A DNA stretch of 64,000 nt from Bacteroidota bacterium (lineage in GTDB: Bacteria > Bacteroidota > Bacteroidia > Chitinophagales > Chitinophagaceae). The DNA is taken from the NCBI GenBank assembly GCA_023386045.1, contig JAEWKK010000018.1, positions 62,001 through 126,000 of the forward strand. Reading direction: 5' to 3'. This document shows positions 8,125 to 16,568 of the stretch, piece after piece. The notes under the pieces were generated by a model. That model searched no databases and was not told where the DNA came from. It saw only the letters and a list, made by a program, of their open reading frames with translations. The stretch's first letter is position 1. Each line of letters starts with the position of its first letter. The position numbers and the translations under genes are program-made.

Positions 8125-9159
8125 TTAATTCACATGCCAGTACCTGATATCAGTAGAGGACGTTCCATCATCTGTCCTGATCAAACCCACGCCTTTGGCA
8201 AAGCTCAGGATAGCAGGTGCGGCCATATCCGTAAATGTCCCCAACATACCCAGTTGCAGTGTTAACTGAACCTGGTAAACATTGGTGAAAGTATTGCTGC
8301 CGATCGTTGTTGTGGCATTGGCATTCACTACATCGAACTTGAATCTGACTGTCACAGGAATCCCGCTGGCTGTTCCTGCATGGTCAGAGTTCCAGGTGGC
8401 CCCGGTAGTCAGACTGTTCTTCATGAATAACACATCTGCGCGGGGCTGAGACATGGTAATTCCAATGGCAGCCAGCACACTAAGATCTTCATTCAGATAA
8501 AAGAAACCAGTGCTGTTATCCTTGCGGTAAAAGCTGGTGTCAGTATCAGGAATGCCTTCATATGAATCCACGAAATTGGAATATGTTTTTCCTGCAATAA
8601 CCGTGGTGCCGCTTACCGTGGTTTTCAAAGTGTCGCCAGTGCCATCATCATAGCTCCACCAGCTGCCCTGCGTCATGGGGAAATATTCTCCTGTTGAAGG
8701 AGGTGGAGGGTTGGTTGGTGTGGAATCATTCTCCACGGTTACCACAAAAGCACAGGTAGTGGTACCTGTAACCAGGGTAAAGGTTTGAGGACCAGCCATA
8801 TTAGGTGTTCCTGCTGCCATCAGGGTGATGGTTTGCGTACCAGTATTGGCAAAAGTTCCCGCTCCCTGGAAATAAAAACCAGCTACTCCGGCAGAGTTCA
8901 TGGTCCAGGTTCCAATCGTATTTACATTAACCTCGATATCTACTGAATTGCTTGTATTGGTTGCTGTACCTTTTTTATAAACACCGGAAACCACGGCATT
9001 CATGCAATTGGGACCATTGGTAGATAAGGCATAATTGGCAGAGCCACCGCTGCCGGGTTGTGAAGGAACGCCCAATTCAAGGCTTTTTTCCTTTGAACAG
9101 GAAATTCCAAGGGCTGAAAGCGCGATAACGCTGATCAATCCCACTAAATAACGTCTCAT
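8125..9159 (-). CDS. Hypothetical outer-membrane or surface lipoprotein
   Basis: Predicted lipoprotein of 344 residues; signal peptide MRRYLVGLISVIALSALGIS is followed by the acylated Cys21 and SKEK. Residues about 40-140 look like an immunoglobulin-like beta domain (repeated GTFANTGTQTITL pattern with two cysteines, in GPNCMN and TTCAF). A Pro/Thr linker (TPTNPPPPSTGEY) leads to a second domain beginning YFPMTQGSWWSYDD, a pattern common in Chitinophagaceae lipoproteins. I do not recognise a named function. It is a single-gene unit with its own terminator; 54 bases separate it from the ABC exporter stop. Confidence 0.8.
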   Translation of the reverse strand: MRRYLVGLISVIALSALGISCSKEKSLELGVPSQPGSGGSANYALSTNGPNCMNAVVSGVYKKGTATNTSNSVDIEVNVNTIGTWTMNSAGVAGFYFQGAGTFANTGTQTITLMAAGTPNMAGPQTFTLVTGTTTCAFVVTVENDSTPTNPPPPSTGEYFPMTQGSWWSYDDGTGDTLKTTVSGTTVIAGKTYSNFVDSYEGIPDTDTSFYRKDNSTGFFYLNEDLSVLAAIGITMSQPRADVLFMKNSLTTGATWNSDHAGTASGIPVTVRFKFDVVNANATTTIGSNTFTNVYQVQLTLQLGMLGTFTDMAAPAILSFAKGVGLIRTDDGTSSTDIRYWHVN

Positions 9160-9213
9160 AAGCTGGTAAAGTTTAAGAAGAAAATTCTGTGTAAATATAA
9201 ACGGGAAAACAGT

Positions 9214-11007
9214 TCAATCTATTGCCAGTACCTTCTTTTCAAATTGCATTTGGTACAATTTGCTGTAAAAACCTCCTTTTGCGATCAATTCCCTGTGTGT
9301 TCCCACTTCTCTCACCTCTCCTTTGTCCAGGACAATGATCTGGCTGGCTCTCTGGATGGTGGACAAACGATGTGCGATCACAATTGAAGTTCTGCCAGCG
9401 ATCAATGTATTGATGGCATTTTCTATCATCTGCTCACTTTCTGTATCCACCGAAGAGGTAGCCTCGTCCAGGATCAGAATGGAAGGATCGTATAAAAGCG
9501 CCCTGATAAACGAAAGCAGTTGTCTTTGTCCTACTGAAAGGGTAGCTCCTCTTTCCATAACATTATAATCATAACCTCCCGGCAGGTTCATGATAAAATC
9601 ATGCATGCCGATGAGCCTCGCTGCTTCCTCCACTTTTTCCCTTTCCACCTTGTCGTTCCTCAAAGTGATATTATCCATAACAGATCCTGAAAAAAGAAAT
9701 ACATCCTGGAGCACCACGCCTATGTTTTTTCTCAACACATCCAGTTTCCAGTCCTGTATAGGAACGTCATCGATCCTGATCTGGCCTTTGTTGATCTCGT
9801 ATAACCTGTTTAAAAGACTGATGATGGTGGTCTTTCCGCTGCCTGTATGCCCAACTATTGCTATGGTTTGCCCTGGTTCTGCCGTAAAACTGATATCCCT
9901 TAATACGGGGTGTGCTTCATCATACCCAAACCATACATTTTCAAATTCAACCCTCCCCCTGATCTTCTCTGCATCATGATGGCCTTTCTGAGAAATATAA
10001 TCCTGGTTGTCCAGCACTTTAAAAACCCTTTCGCTGGCAATCATGCCCATTTGCAATACATTAAACTTATCGGCGATCACCCTAAGAGGACGGAAGATCA
10101 GCTGCAGGTATTGAATGAAGGCAATGATAATTCCTGGTTCTATATCACGCATACCCAATGCTTCCTTGGACACATACCATACAACAAGTCCCATGGCCAG
10201 CGCCAGCACAATTTCTACTATGGGAAAGAAAACAGAATAAGCGAAGATGGCATTGATGTTGGCGTTGCGATGTTCTTTATTGATCTCCCTGAACTTATGA
10301 CCTTCTCTTTTTTCAGCAGCAAAGGCCTGCACAATATTCATCCCGGTGATGTGTTCCTGTACAAAAGCATTGAGGCTGGAAACAGCATTGCGCACCCGGT
10401 GAAATGAACGGTTCACGCTTTCTTTGAAATAGTAAGTTGCAAGGATGATGATCGGGAAAGGTATCAGGCAGACAAGCGTCAGCCTCCAGTCGGTCCAGAA
10501 CATGAAACCCAGCACACAAAGTATGGAAAGAAGATCTGCAATGATAGGAATCAACCCGTCCGCAAAAATATCGTTCACTCTTTCTATATCATCAATTGTG
10601 CGGGTGGTGAGTGTGCCGATTGGCGTTTTATCAAATTGCCGGAGATTAAGATGGATCACCTTTCCAAAAACCTTCACGCGCATGTCTCGCACTACGGCTT
10701 GTCCCAGCCAGGAAGTTGTATAAGAAAAATAAAACCGCAGCGCAGTTTCAATTAAAATAAAACCTACCTGGATGATGGTAATATAAATGAGCCAGTCGTA
10801 GTTTTTACCCGTGATGTATTTATCTACCGTTAACTGGATCAGGAAAGGACGAATGGGTGTAAAGGCAGCCAGAACTATGGCAAGCACCACGGACCAGATA
10901 AACCTGTTTTTATACGGCCGGGTAAATGCCAGTACTCTTTTAAGTAGTGAAACGTCAAAAAAACCTTTCCTGCTGTCTGAACTCAATGATTTTCGTTTAG
11001 TCGGCAA
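9214..11007 (-). CDS. MsbA-like ABC exporter (permease fused to ATPase)
   Basis: Inner-membrane ABC half-transporter, 597 residues, expected to work as a homodimer. Six membrane helices fill about 35-320. The ATPase has Walker A GHTGSGKTT (386-394), signature LSVGQRQ (490-496), Walker B LILDEAT (511-517) and switch His546. This is the MsbA/lipid and multidrug exporter type; the cargo cannot be told from sequence. The start is a TTG at 11007, two bases after the stop of the upstream secreted protein with a caspase-like pair, implying translational coupling and a shared task. No peptidase C39 domain is fused. Confidence 0.92.
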   Translation of the reverse strand: MPTKRKSLSSDSRKGFFDVSLLKRVLAFTRPYKNRFIWSVVLAIVLAAFTPIRPFLIQLTVDKYITGKNYDWLIYITIIQVGFILIETALRFYFSYTTSWLGQAVVRDMRVKVFGKVIHLNLRQFDKTPIGTLTTRTIDDIERVNDIFADGLIPIIADLLSILCVLGFMFWTDWRLTLVCLIPFPIIILATYYFKESVNRSFHRVRNAVSSLNAFVQEHITGMNIVQAFAAEKREGHKFREINKEHRNANINAIFAYSVFFPIVEIVLALAMGLVVWYVSKEALGMRDIEPGIIIAFIQYLQLIFRPLRVIADKFNVLQMGMIASERVFKVLDNQDYISQKGHHDAEKIRGRVEFENVWFGYDEAHPVLRDISFTAEPGQTIAIVGHTGSGKTTIISLLNRLYEINKGQIRIDDVPIQDWKLDVLRKNIGVVLQDVFLFSGSVMDNITLRNDKVEREKVEEAARLIGMHDFIMNLPGGYDYNVMERGATLSVGQRQLLSFIRALLYDPSILILDEATSSVDTESEQMIENAINTLIAGRTSIVIAHRLSTIQRASQIIVLDKGEVREVGTHRELIAKGGFYSKLYQMQFEKKVLAID

Positions 11008-11009
11008 AT

Positions 11010-13211
11010 TTACAGTTCATTGTCTTCTCCCATGGCAATGTTGTAAGCCTTAATGAAGATGACACCTAGATTTTTATATGGAGCGATATAGTCGTCAAAG
11101 CCTTCAATCTTACCCGCCTTGCCTCTGAACTCGTTCCAGAAAGGGATCCAGTCGATATTGTTTCCGTTCCTGAGCTTTTCATTCAGCAGGTCAATGAAGG
11201 GCTGGTTGATATTGAGTTTGCCGATCTGTTTTGAAGCAATGATATGCGCATCGGGTGAATGCTGAAGCACATTATGAATAAGATTGTAACCGCCGCAGGA
11301 ACCCAGGAACACTACTCGCGCCGAAGGTTTGATCTGCTCAATGGTATAGGGTGCATAATAACTGTGTCCGCGATGGATCACAACAGTTGGATCAAGATTC
11401 TTCTTGGAAAGATATTCTCCCAAAGATTCCTGTGCTTTCTCCAGTTCTGCCTCCTGTGTTTTTTCATCAATAGGTTTGTTTGCGTAAATCAGGATGGGCT
11501 TGCCTCGAGTAGAAGTAAAGGCGATCCAGTATTTATTGTCTTCAATTTTTTTCCAGTTACCATTGTTGAACTGTGGAAGGAAGCTGGCATAATTGGTTTT
11601 ACCATCCTTATCGCCATAAAAGAAAACCTGCATCACTACCTTACCAGAACTGTCAACCGATAGGGACTGATAACTTACATTATATACCGGTGGAATTCCA
11701 AATTCCTTTGACAGGTCGATTTTGTTCAGGCTATCTGAAGAAAGGAAAAGCTTGTATAGCAGGTTATAGATCACGATCCCTTTTTTATTGTTACTCCTGG
11801 TATTCCTGTCAAGATTCATTTTTACATTCTTCAGCATTTCATCTGCAACAGGTTTCATGGTGCCTGCAATGCTCGCATAAGAATCTGCAACGTCAACACC
11901 ATCTTCCAGACCGGCAGAGCGTTCCAGGTTATTAACAAAACCCGTCATCAGTGCCTGGGCCCTGTCGCTGTCAGGAAAGGAAGAAAGAAAATGACTCAAT
12001 GTATTATAGCCCGCAGCAATCTTGATGAATTTTTTAAATCGGTCGAAGCTCACACTCATAAGAAGCGAATCACCCCTGTTGCCGATTTTTTGCATCATGA
12101 GTGGATAGATACCGTTTACATAACTCGAAGTATACATATCACGTTCTCCGGCGATCACCAGATAATATAATTCCTGTGCATTAAGCTGCTGAAGTATCTG
12201 GAAGCGTTTTGCGTCTGGTTCTTCGTGAAGCGCATTAATGGTTTTGATATAATAATCCCTGCCCTTTCTTTGAAGCATGGCATCGAGTTCGTTCATGCTC
12301 ACCACGTTTTCACCATTTAGTGTACGGCCCACGTATTCCATTCTTGTTTTGACCAGCAACTGGTAATACTTACCATCATTATCCTTTACAGCATTGATGT
12401 CATCATAGGAAATAGTTCCTGCAATCAGGTTATCGAGAAAGGGGAAATACAGCTGTCCGCTTCCTCCGCTTTTGGCCATTTTGGAAATGGTTCGGATAAA
12501 TGGATCATCTACATTGCGGATAGCATAACCCAGCCTGTTATCCGCAGCGGCAAAATCGTAAAGCTTCTTTGGATATTTATAACCGGCTATCCTGATCAGG
12601 CTATCCCTGAAGGGCACATCTGGATTGTCTTTGAGCTTGAGAAAAATCTGGTCGGGATGCAGCACACAATATTTTCTGAATACAATATTCCTGGCGTTTC
12701 TTACACCCGGGTTTTCATTAAAAGCATCGCTTGAAAGCAGGAGCGATCCAACTTCATAAGAACTTTGTTCTACCAGTGATTCAATGGACTCCTGCTGTGT
12801 TTCCTTTTCAATTGATTTTTCATAAGTATCAAGAGCGGAAGGAAAATGAGAAGCATTGAATTGCCGGTTGCGATAAAGGGATGAAAAATTCCTGACCATT
12901 TTTTCCAGTCCTGCCAGAAATGTTTTTTTCTTCTGATCACCCAGGCTGGTATCTGTTTCTATCTTACACTGAAGCTGATCCACCTTTGCAGTGAGTGACT
13001 GGGTAACGTAATATTTTATTTCTTCGTTATTATTCCCCTGGAAATAACGGAGTGCATTTCTTTGTTCACGGTCAAGCCTGTCGTGCCAAAGGGCCCGGCC
13101 AATTGGAGGCTTGCAGGTATTGGAGTGAGAAGTCTGGGCAAAGCTGTAAGAACCAACAAATAAAAGCAGGCCATTCAACAGTAATCGTAAGGTTAGACGC
13201 ATACCCCTCAT
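11010..13211 (-). CDS. Secreted protein with candidate caspase-fold (clan CD-like) C-terminal domain
   Basis: 733 residues with a signal peptide (cleavage near SYSFAQ; a second ATG at 13202 would also work). The first 530 residues are mostly helical without a family I recognise. From about 560 the sequence alternates strands and helices, and contains VVIHRGHS (His613, His616) followed 23-26 residues later by VVFLGSCGGY (Cys639). A hydrophobic strand ending in His-Gly, then a strand ending in Gly-Ser-Cys-Gly, is the arrangement of clan CD peptidases (caspase, gingipain, CHAT). The assignment is mine and untested; the domain might be inactive. It precedes the MsbA-like exporter by two bases and diverges from a two-component system. 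Confidence 0.6.
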   Translation of the reverse strand: MRGMRLTLRLLLNGLLLFVGSYSFAQTSHSNTCKPPIGRALWHDRLDREQRNALRYFQGNNNEEIKYYVTQSLTAKVDQLQCKIETDTSLGDQKKKTFLAGLEKMVRNFSSLYRNRQFNASHFPSALDTYEKSIEKETQQESIESLVEQSSYEVGSLLLSSDAFNENPGVRNARNIVFRKYCVLHPDQIFLKLKDNPDVPFRDSLIRIAGYKYPKKLYDFAAADNRLGYAIRNVDDPFIRTISKMAKSGGSGQLYFPFLDNLIAGTISYDDINAVKDNDGKYYQLLVKTRMEYVGRTLNGENVVSMNELDAMLQRKGRDYYIKTINALHEEPDAKRFQILQQLNAQELYYLVIAGERDMYTSSYVNGIYPLMMQKIGNRGDSLLMSVSFDRFKKFIKIAAGYNTLSHFLSSFPDSDRAQALMTGFVNNLERSAGLEDGVDVADSYASIAGTMKPVADEMLKNVKMNLDRNTRSNNKKGIVIYNLLYKLFLSSDSLNKIDLSKEFGIPPVYNVSYQSLSVDSSGKVVMQVFFYGDKDGKTNYASFLPQFNNGNWKKIEDNKYWIAFTSTRGKPILIYANKPIDEKTQEAELEKAQESLGEYLSKKNLDPTVVIHRGHSYYAPYTIEQIKPSARVVFLGSCGGYNLIHNVLQHSPDAHIIASKQIGKLNINQPFIDLLNEKLRNGNNIDWIPFWNEFRGKAGKIEGFDDYIAPYKNLGVIFIKAYNIAMGEDNEL

Positions 13212-13215
13212 AACA

Positions 13216-13250
13216 CAAATTTAATACCCGAAGACTTAACCCTTCGTTAA
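13216..13250. promoter_or_regulatory. Promoter region of the protease-like/ABC operon with TTAA repeats
   Basis: On the minus strand a -7 match TAAATTTG lies at 13223-13216. Just upstream, two TTAA cores sit 11 bp apart (13236-13239 and 13247-13250). They also form a perfect inverted repeat CTTAAC-N5-GTTAAG (13235-13251). The 11-bp spacing resembles binding sites of PhoB/OmpR regulators, such as the one encoded divergently at 13412; the palindrome would instead suit a dimeric repressor. Confidence 0.35.
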
Positions 13251-13325
13251 GGAAGGCTGCCAAGATATCTGATATAATAAGGAAATCAAAGTTTTGACGG
13301 TTCGAAGCAGCTAAGAGTTGCCTGT

Positions 13326-13347
13326 ATTAATTTATCATTAAGTCTGA
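13326..13347 (+). promoter_or_regulatory. Possible PhoB-type box upstream of the response regulator
   Basis: Two 11-bp units, ATTAATTTATC and ATTAAGTCTGA, place TTAA at 13327 and 13338. This is 43 bases ahead of the -7 box TAGGTTTG (13390-13397). It fits autoregulation by a PhoB-family protein, but in AT-rich DNA a single pair may arise by chance. Confidence 0.3.
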
Positions 13348-13389
13348 TGGTACTTATTATTACCTGATCTGCTTTAAAAAGCTTTGCTG

Positions 13390-13397
13390 TAGGTTTG
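13390..13397 (+). promoter_or_regulatory. -7 box of the two-component operon
   Basis: TAGGTTTG matches TAnnTTTG exactly and lies 14 bases before the ATG at 13412, implying a very short leader. Confidence 0.5.
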
Positions 13398-13411
13398 TTC
13401 AAAGTTTGGAG

Positions 13412-14083
13412 ATGGACAGCAAAAAGGTGTTGATCGCTGATGATGAGCCTGATATTGTAGAGATCCTCAAGTACAACCTGGAAAAGGAAGGCTATGAGGT
13501 TATTACTGCTAAAAATGGGGATGAAGCATTGGAAATGGCTAAGCAAGCTCAGCCGCCACTGATTGTCCTGGACATGATGATGCCCAAAAAAAGTGGAATG
13601 GAGGTTTGTGAGATCCTCAGGGCCCAACCCATCTTCCGCGAAACACTGATCATGTTCCTTACGGCACTTTCTGATGAAAACACGCAGATAAAAGCTTTTG
13701 GCACTGGCGCCGATGATTATGTGAGTAAGCAGGTGAGTCCCAGTGTTTTTGTTAGTAAGGTCAATGCGCTATTTCGCAGGTTGAAGAAAAAAGATGCGGG
13801 CATTATCCGTATTGATCAACTGACCATTGACCCGGAAAAATATCTCGTGATTTTTGAAGGAAGGGAAATTGTTCTTGCCAAAAAAGAATTTGAACTTCTT
13901 TACCTCCTTGCATCAAAACCTGGAAGAGTGTTCCTGCGCAACGAAATCTTAAGCCAGGTCTGGGGTAACGATGTGATTGTTGGGGACCGCACCATAGATG
14001 TCCACATTCGCAAGATCAGGCAAAAACTAGGAATAGACTGCATCACCACTGTAAAAGGTGTGGGCTATAAATTTGAATTATAA
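13412..14083 (+). CDS. PhoB-like response regulator (receiver + winged helix)
   Basis: OmpR/PhoB-family transcription regulator, 223 residues. I chose the ATG at 13412 (MDSKKVLIADDEPDI) over a TTG two codons upstream. The receiver has acidic Asp10/Asp11, phosphoacceptor Asp54 in VLDMMMP, Thr84 and Lys106. The residue after this Lys is Gln107 where the family nearly always has Pro (YVSKQVSP). The C-terminal winged helix ends with the typical GDRTIDVHIRKIRQKL and KGVGYKFEL. The neighbouring histidine kinase starts 35 bases downstream. A PhoB role is suggested by type, the TTAA boxes and the phosphate genes elsewhere in the window, not proven. Confidence 0.9.
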   Translation: MDSKKVLIADDEPDIVEILKYNLEKEGYEVITAKNGDEALEMAKQAQPPLIVLDMMMPKKSGMEVCEILRAQPIFRETLIMFLTALSDENTQIKAFGTGADDYVSKQVSPSVFVSKVNALFRRLKKKDAGIIRIDQLTIDPEKYLVIFEGREIVLAKKEFELLYLLASKPGRVFLRNEILSQVWGNDVIVGDRTIDVHIRKIRQKLGIDCITTVKGVGYKFEL

Positions 14084-14118
14084 TGCCACCGTGGTAGTTT
14101 CACCATTAGAAATCAATC

Positions 14119-15171
14119 ATGTTCGAAGGAAAAAATCTATCACCCAGGCAGCTATCAGCACTTACAGCACTGATACTTTCTGTTCCCATCAGTCTCGGTA
14201 TTTTTTTCTTTAACCACAACTGGCTGGAAGCCCTGATTTCTTTTGTACTGATTTTTATCGGCAGCTATTTTTTATTGTTTTCCATCATTCAGAATTTCAT
14301 TTACAGGAAGATCAAGCTGATCTACAAATTCATTCACCAGACCAAGGCAACCAAACGCGAGGAAACTTATTATAAATACATTCTTCCTCAAAAAAGTATT
14401 GATGAAGTTAGAGAAGATGTGGAGGCCTGGGCTGAACAAAGAAGCAGGGAAGTGGAGTTATTGAGGCGCAATGAAAATTTCCGCAAGGAATTTCTTCAAA
14501 ATCTTTCGCACGAATTCAAGACACCTGTTTTTGCAATACAGGGTTATATAGATACCTTATTAAATGGTGCACTTGAAAATCCTGATGTCAACCGGAAATT
14601 TCTTGAAAAAGCAGGAAGGAATGTAGAGCGACTTGTGAACCTGATCAGGGACCTGGATGAGATCTCAAGGCTGGAAAGAGGAGAACTGGTTTTATTAAGG
14701 CAGCCATTCGTGATCCAGGATATCATTAAAGAAGTTTTTGAAACTCTTTCCTGGAAAGCCGAACAGCAGAATATTTCTTTTTCCATTAAAAAAGGATGCG
14801 AAGCGCCGCTTGTGGTATATGCAGATAGGGAAAAGATTAGGCAGGTGATCACCAATCTTGTTGACAATTCCATCAAGTATGGCAAATATGGAGGCTCAAC
14901 GGTTGCCAGTGTGTATAATACAGATGACAGGAATATTTTGATAGAGATCAGTGACGACGGAATGGGAATAGCTGAAAAAAATGTAGACCGTGTATTTGAA
15001 AGATTTTTCAGGACGAATGAAGGGAGAGGAAGAGATGTAACCGGTAGTGGTCTGGGACTTGCCATCTGCAAACACATTATTGAAGCCCATGGCCATGCGA
15101 TTCATGTAAGAACTAAGGAAAGCATCGGCAGCACATTTGGTTTTACGCTTGATGCCGGTCGTGGCCAATAA
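14119..15171 (+). CDS. PhoR-like sensor histidine kinase
   Basis: Membrane histidine kinase, 350 residues. Two closely spaced membrane helices (about 12-31 and 37-60) leave almost no periplasmic loop, so it probably senses through the membrane or a partner. A cytoplasmic linker (61-125) leads to the dimerisation domain with phosphoacceptor His131 in LSHEFKTP, then the ATPase domain with N box Asn250, G1 box DDGMGI (279-284) and G2 GSGLGLAI. There is no PAS or HAMP domain that I can see. It follows its regulator by 35 bases and ends against a convergent terminator. Confidence 0.9.
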   Translation: MFEGKNLSPRQLSALTALILSVPISLGIFFFNHNWLEALISFVLIFIGSYFLLFSIIQNFIYRKIKLIYKFIHQTKATKREETYYKYILPQKSIDEVREDVEAWAEQRSREVELLRRNENFRKEFLQNLSHEFKTPVFAIQGYIDTLLNGALENPDVNRKFLEKAGRNVERLVNLIRDLDEISRLERGELVLLRQPFVIQDIIKEVFETLSWKAEQQNISFSIKKGCEAPLVVYADREKIRQVITNLVDNSIKYGKYGGSTVASVYNTDDRNILIEISDDGMGIAEKNVDRVFERFFRTNEGRGRDVTGSGLGLAICKHIIEAHGHAIHVRTKESIGSTFGFTLDAGRGQ

Positions 15172-15176
15172 AAAAA

Positions 15177-15204
15177 GAACTTCCTGCATTGCTGCAGAAA
15201 GTTC
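15177..15204 (-). terminator. Intrinsic terminator after the lytic transglycosylase
   Basis: Stem GAACTT-CTGCA with TGCAG-AAGTTC (one bulge per arm), followed on the minus strand by TTTTTTT. It lies between two convergent genes and may also stop the kinase transcript weakly. Confidence 0.7.
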
Positions 15205-15230
15205 ATAACCAATCAACATTCACGAGTTAT

Positions 15231-16076
15231 TTATTTCAGTGCCATGGCTACCACAGCTACTGTGTCTTTTGTTACCTGTGTGATTTGAACAGCCGACTGG
15301 TGTTCTTCCAGCAGCTTTTGATAAGCCAGTGCTTCTGCTTTTGTTTGAGTGGCGATACTGCCACAACCTTCAAAGAAATAATGAACACCAATGAAGCGCT
15401 TGACGTGGCCGCGGCTTTCTTCTGGAAGGTATTGTTGCAGCGCCCAGTAATTTTTACTGCCTGATTTTTTTATGGCCTTGTAAACTGTACCCGGACCACC
15501 ATTATAGGCTGCCAGTACCAGGAGCCAGTCGCCAAATTCAGCATAAAGACTTTTCAGGTATTTGGCTGCAGCCACCGTGCTTTTGTAAAAATGGGTTCTT
15601 TCATCTGTTTTGCCGGATACTTTCAGGCCCAGTTCCCGGGCTGTAACCGGCATGAATTGCCAGAGACCTTTTGCACCCACTCTTGAAACGGCCGTAGTTC
15701 TTAATTGCGATTCAACAATGGCGAGGTATTTCAACTCTGAGGGAATACCATATTTGTCGAACACGCCATTGATCACCCTGAAATAAGAAGGACTCCTGTC
15801 TTTCATTTTTTGCAGGAATTCATCTTCCTTCTTCAGGAAGTTGTTTACAAATTTTACTGCATGTTTGTTCAGATGGATCTGTGGAGGCGGCATGACCACC
15901 ATAGTGGAATCTGCTCCTGCATTCAATGTATCATTGAATACTTTCTTTGGCATAATGGCCGCATTCCTTTCTGCATAACTGAAATGGGGCTCAATTTTCA
16001 GCGTTGTTGTATTAGGTACGAGAAACAACAACCCATGGCTGAGGAAACCTGATCTTACTAAGTTTTTTTTCAACAT
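15231..16076 (-). CDS. Lytic transglycosylase (SLT domain, MltD-like)
   Basis: Periplasmic murein hydrolase that cleaves the MurNAc-GlcNAc bond to leave 1,6-anhydro-MurNAc, 281 residues. The N-terminus is a weak signal or anchor (FLSHGLLFLV). The SLT domain covers about 105-240: catalytic Glu122 in YLAIVESQL, then the conserved AVSRVGAKGLWQFMP, and AAYNGGPG further on. Unlike E. coli MltD it has no LysM repeats after the catalytic domain; the C-terminus is a short Gln/Val-rich tail. It is transcribed alone. Confidence 0.92.
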   Translation of the reverse strand: MLKKNLVRSGFLSHGLLFLVPNTTTLKIEPHFSYAERNAAIMPKKVFNDTLNAGADSTMVVMPPPQIHLNKHAVKFVNNFLKKEDEFLQKMKDRSPSYFRVINGVFDKYGIPSELKYLAIVESQLRTTAVSRVGAKGLWQFMPVTARELGLKVSGKTDERTHFYKSTVAAAKYLKSLYAEFGDWLLVLAAYNGGPGTVYKAIKKSGSKNYWALQQYLPEESRGHVKRFIGVHYFFEGCGSIATQTKAEALAYQKLLEEHQSAVQITQVTKDTVAVVAMALK

Positions 16077-16385
16077 TGTTTTCGATTAAGGTGAAACAAT
16101 GCCGACCCTTAGAATTGGATTATGGTTTGGTCAAGGGATACTGCAAGATCTTTCAATTGATATTGGAGAAGTTTTCATACTCTTTTTCCGGGGGACGGAC
16201 GCAGGCTTTTCAATGTCCGGAAATCACTCTGGTGTTTTTCATGAGTATGAATGAGCAACAAACATACTCTTCACAATCCGCAACTCATAACTTTCGGGGT
16301 CATGAAAAAATACGATAAATACATAAAGCTGTAGTTATCAGCGATATAAACCAAAACAAAGTGGGACTGATAATGTGTCAGGTTT
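16077..16385. other. Gene-free stretch upstream of the transglycosylase
   Basis: About 310 bases without a credible gene. The part near 16077-16330 presumably contains the transglycosylase promoter; I see no clear TAnnTTTG match at a good distance. The open frames here are short, and one of them runs into the repeat island and encodes only His/Ser/Pro/Thr repeats. Confidence 0.5.
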
Positions 16386-16562
16386 GGTGAGTGGTCAGTG
16401 GTGAGTGGTGAGTTATGGTGAGTGGGGAATGGTGAATGCTGAGTTGTGAGTGGTGAGTGGTGAGAGGGAAGATGTAAATTGTTCATGGTTCATGGTTCTA
16501 GATCATAGTCGACGACAGGCCATGGTCCATGGTCTATTGACTATTGACCATTGACTATTGAC
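16386..16562. repeat. Short-repeat island B
   Basis: Same two modules as island A, inverted. Module 2 (16386-16466) reads on the plus strand as GTGAGTGGTCAGTGGTGAGT and variants, the complement of the ACTCACCACTGAC units. Module 1 (16481-16562) contains GTTCATGGTTCATGGTTC, CCATGGTCCATGGTC and TATTGACTATTGACCATTGAC-like units (each shown in part). The island ends 6 bases before the stop codon of the membrane-protein gene at 16569. Confidence 0.85.
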
Positions 16563-16568
16563 ACCACC

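Noticed and set aside
16271..16486. 71-codon minus-strand frame rich in His, Ser, Pro and Thr
   Set aside because: It is only a translation of the ACTCAC repeats of island B.
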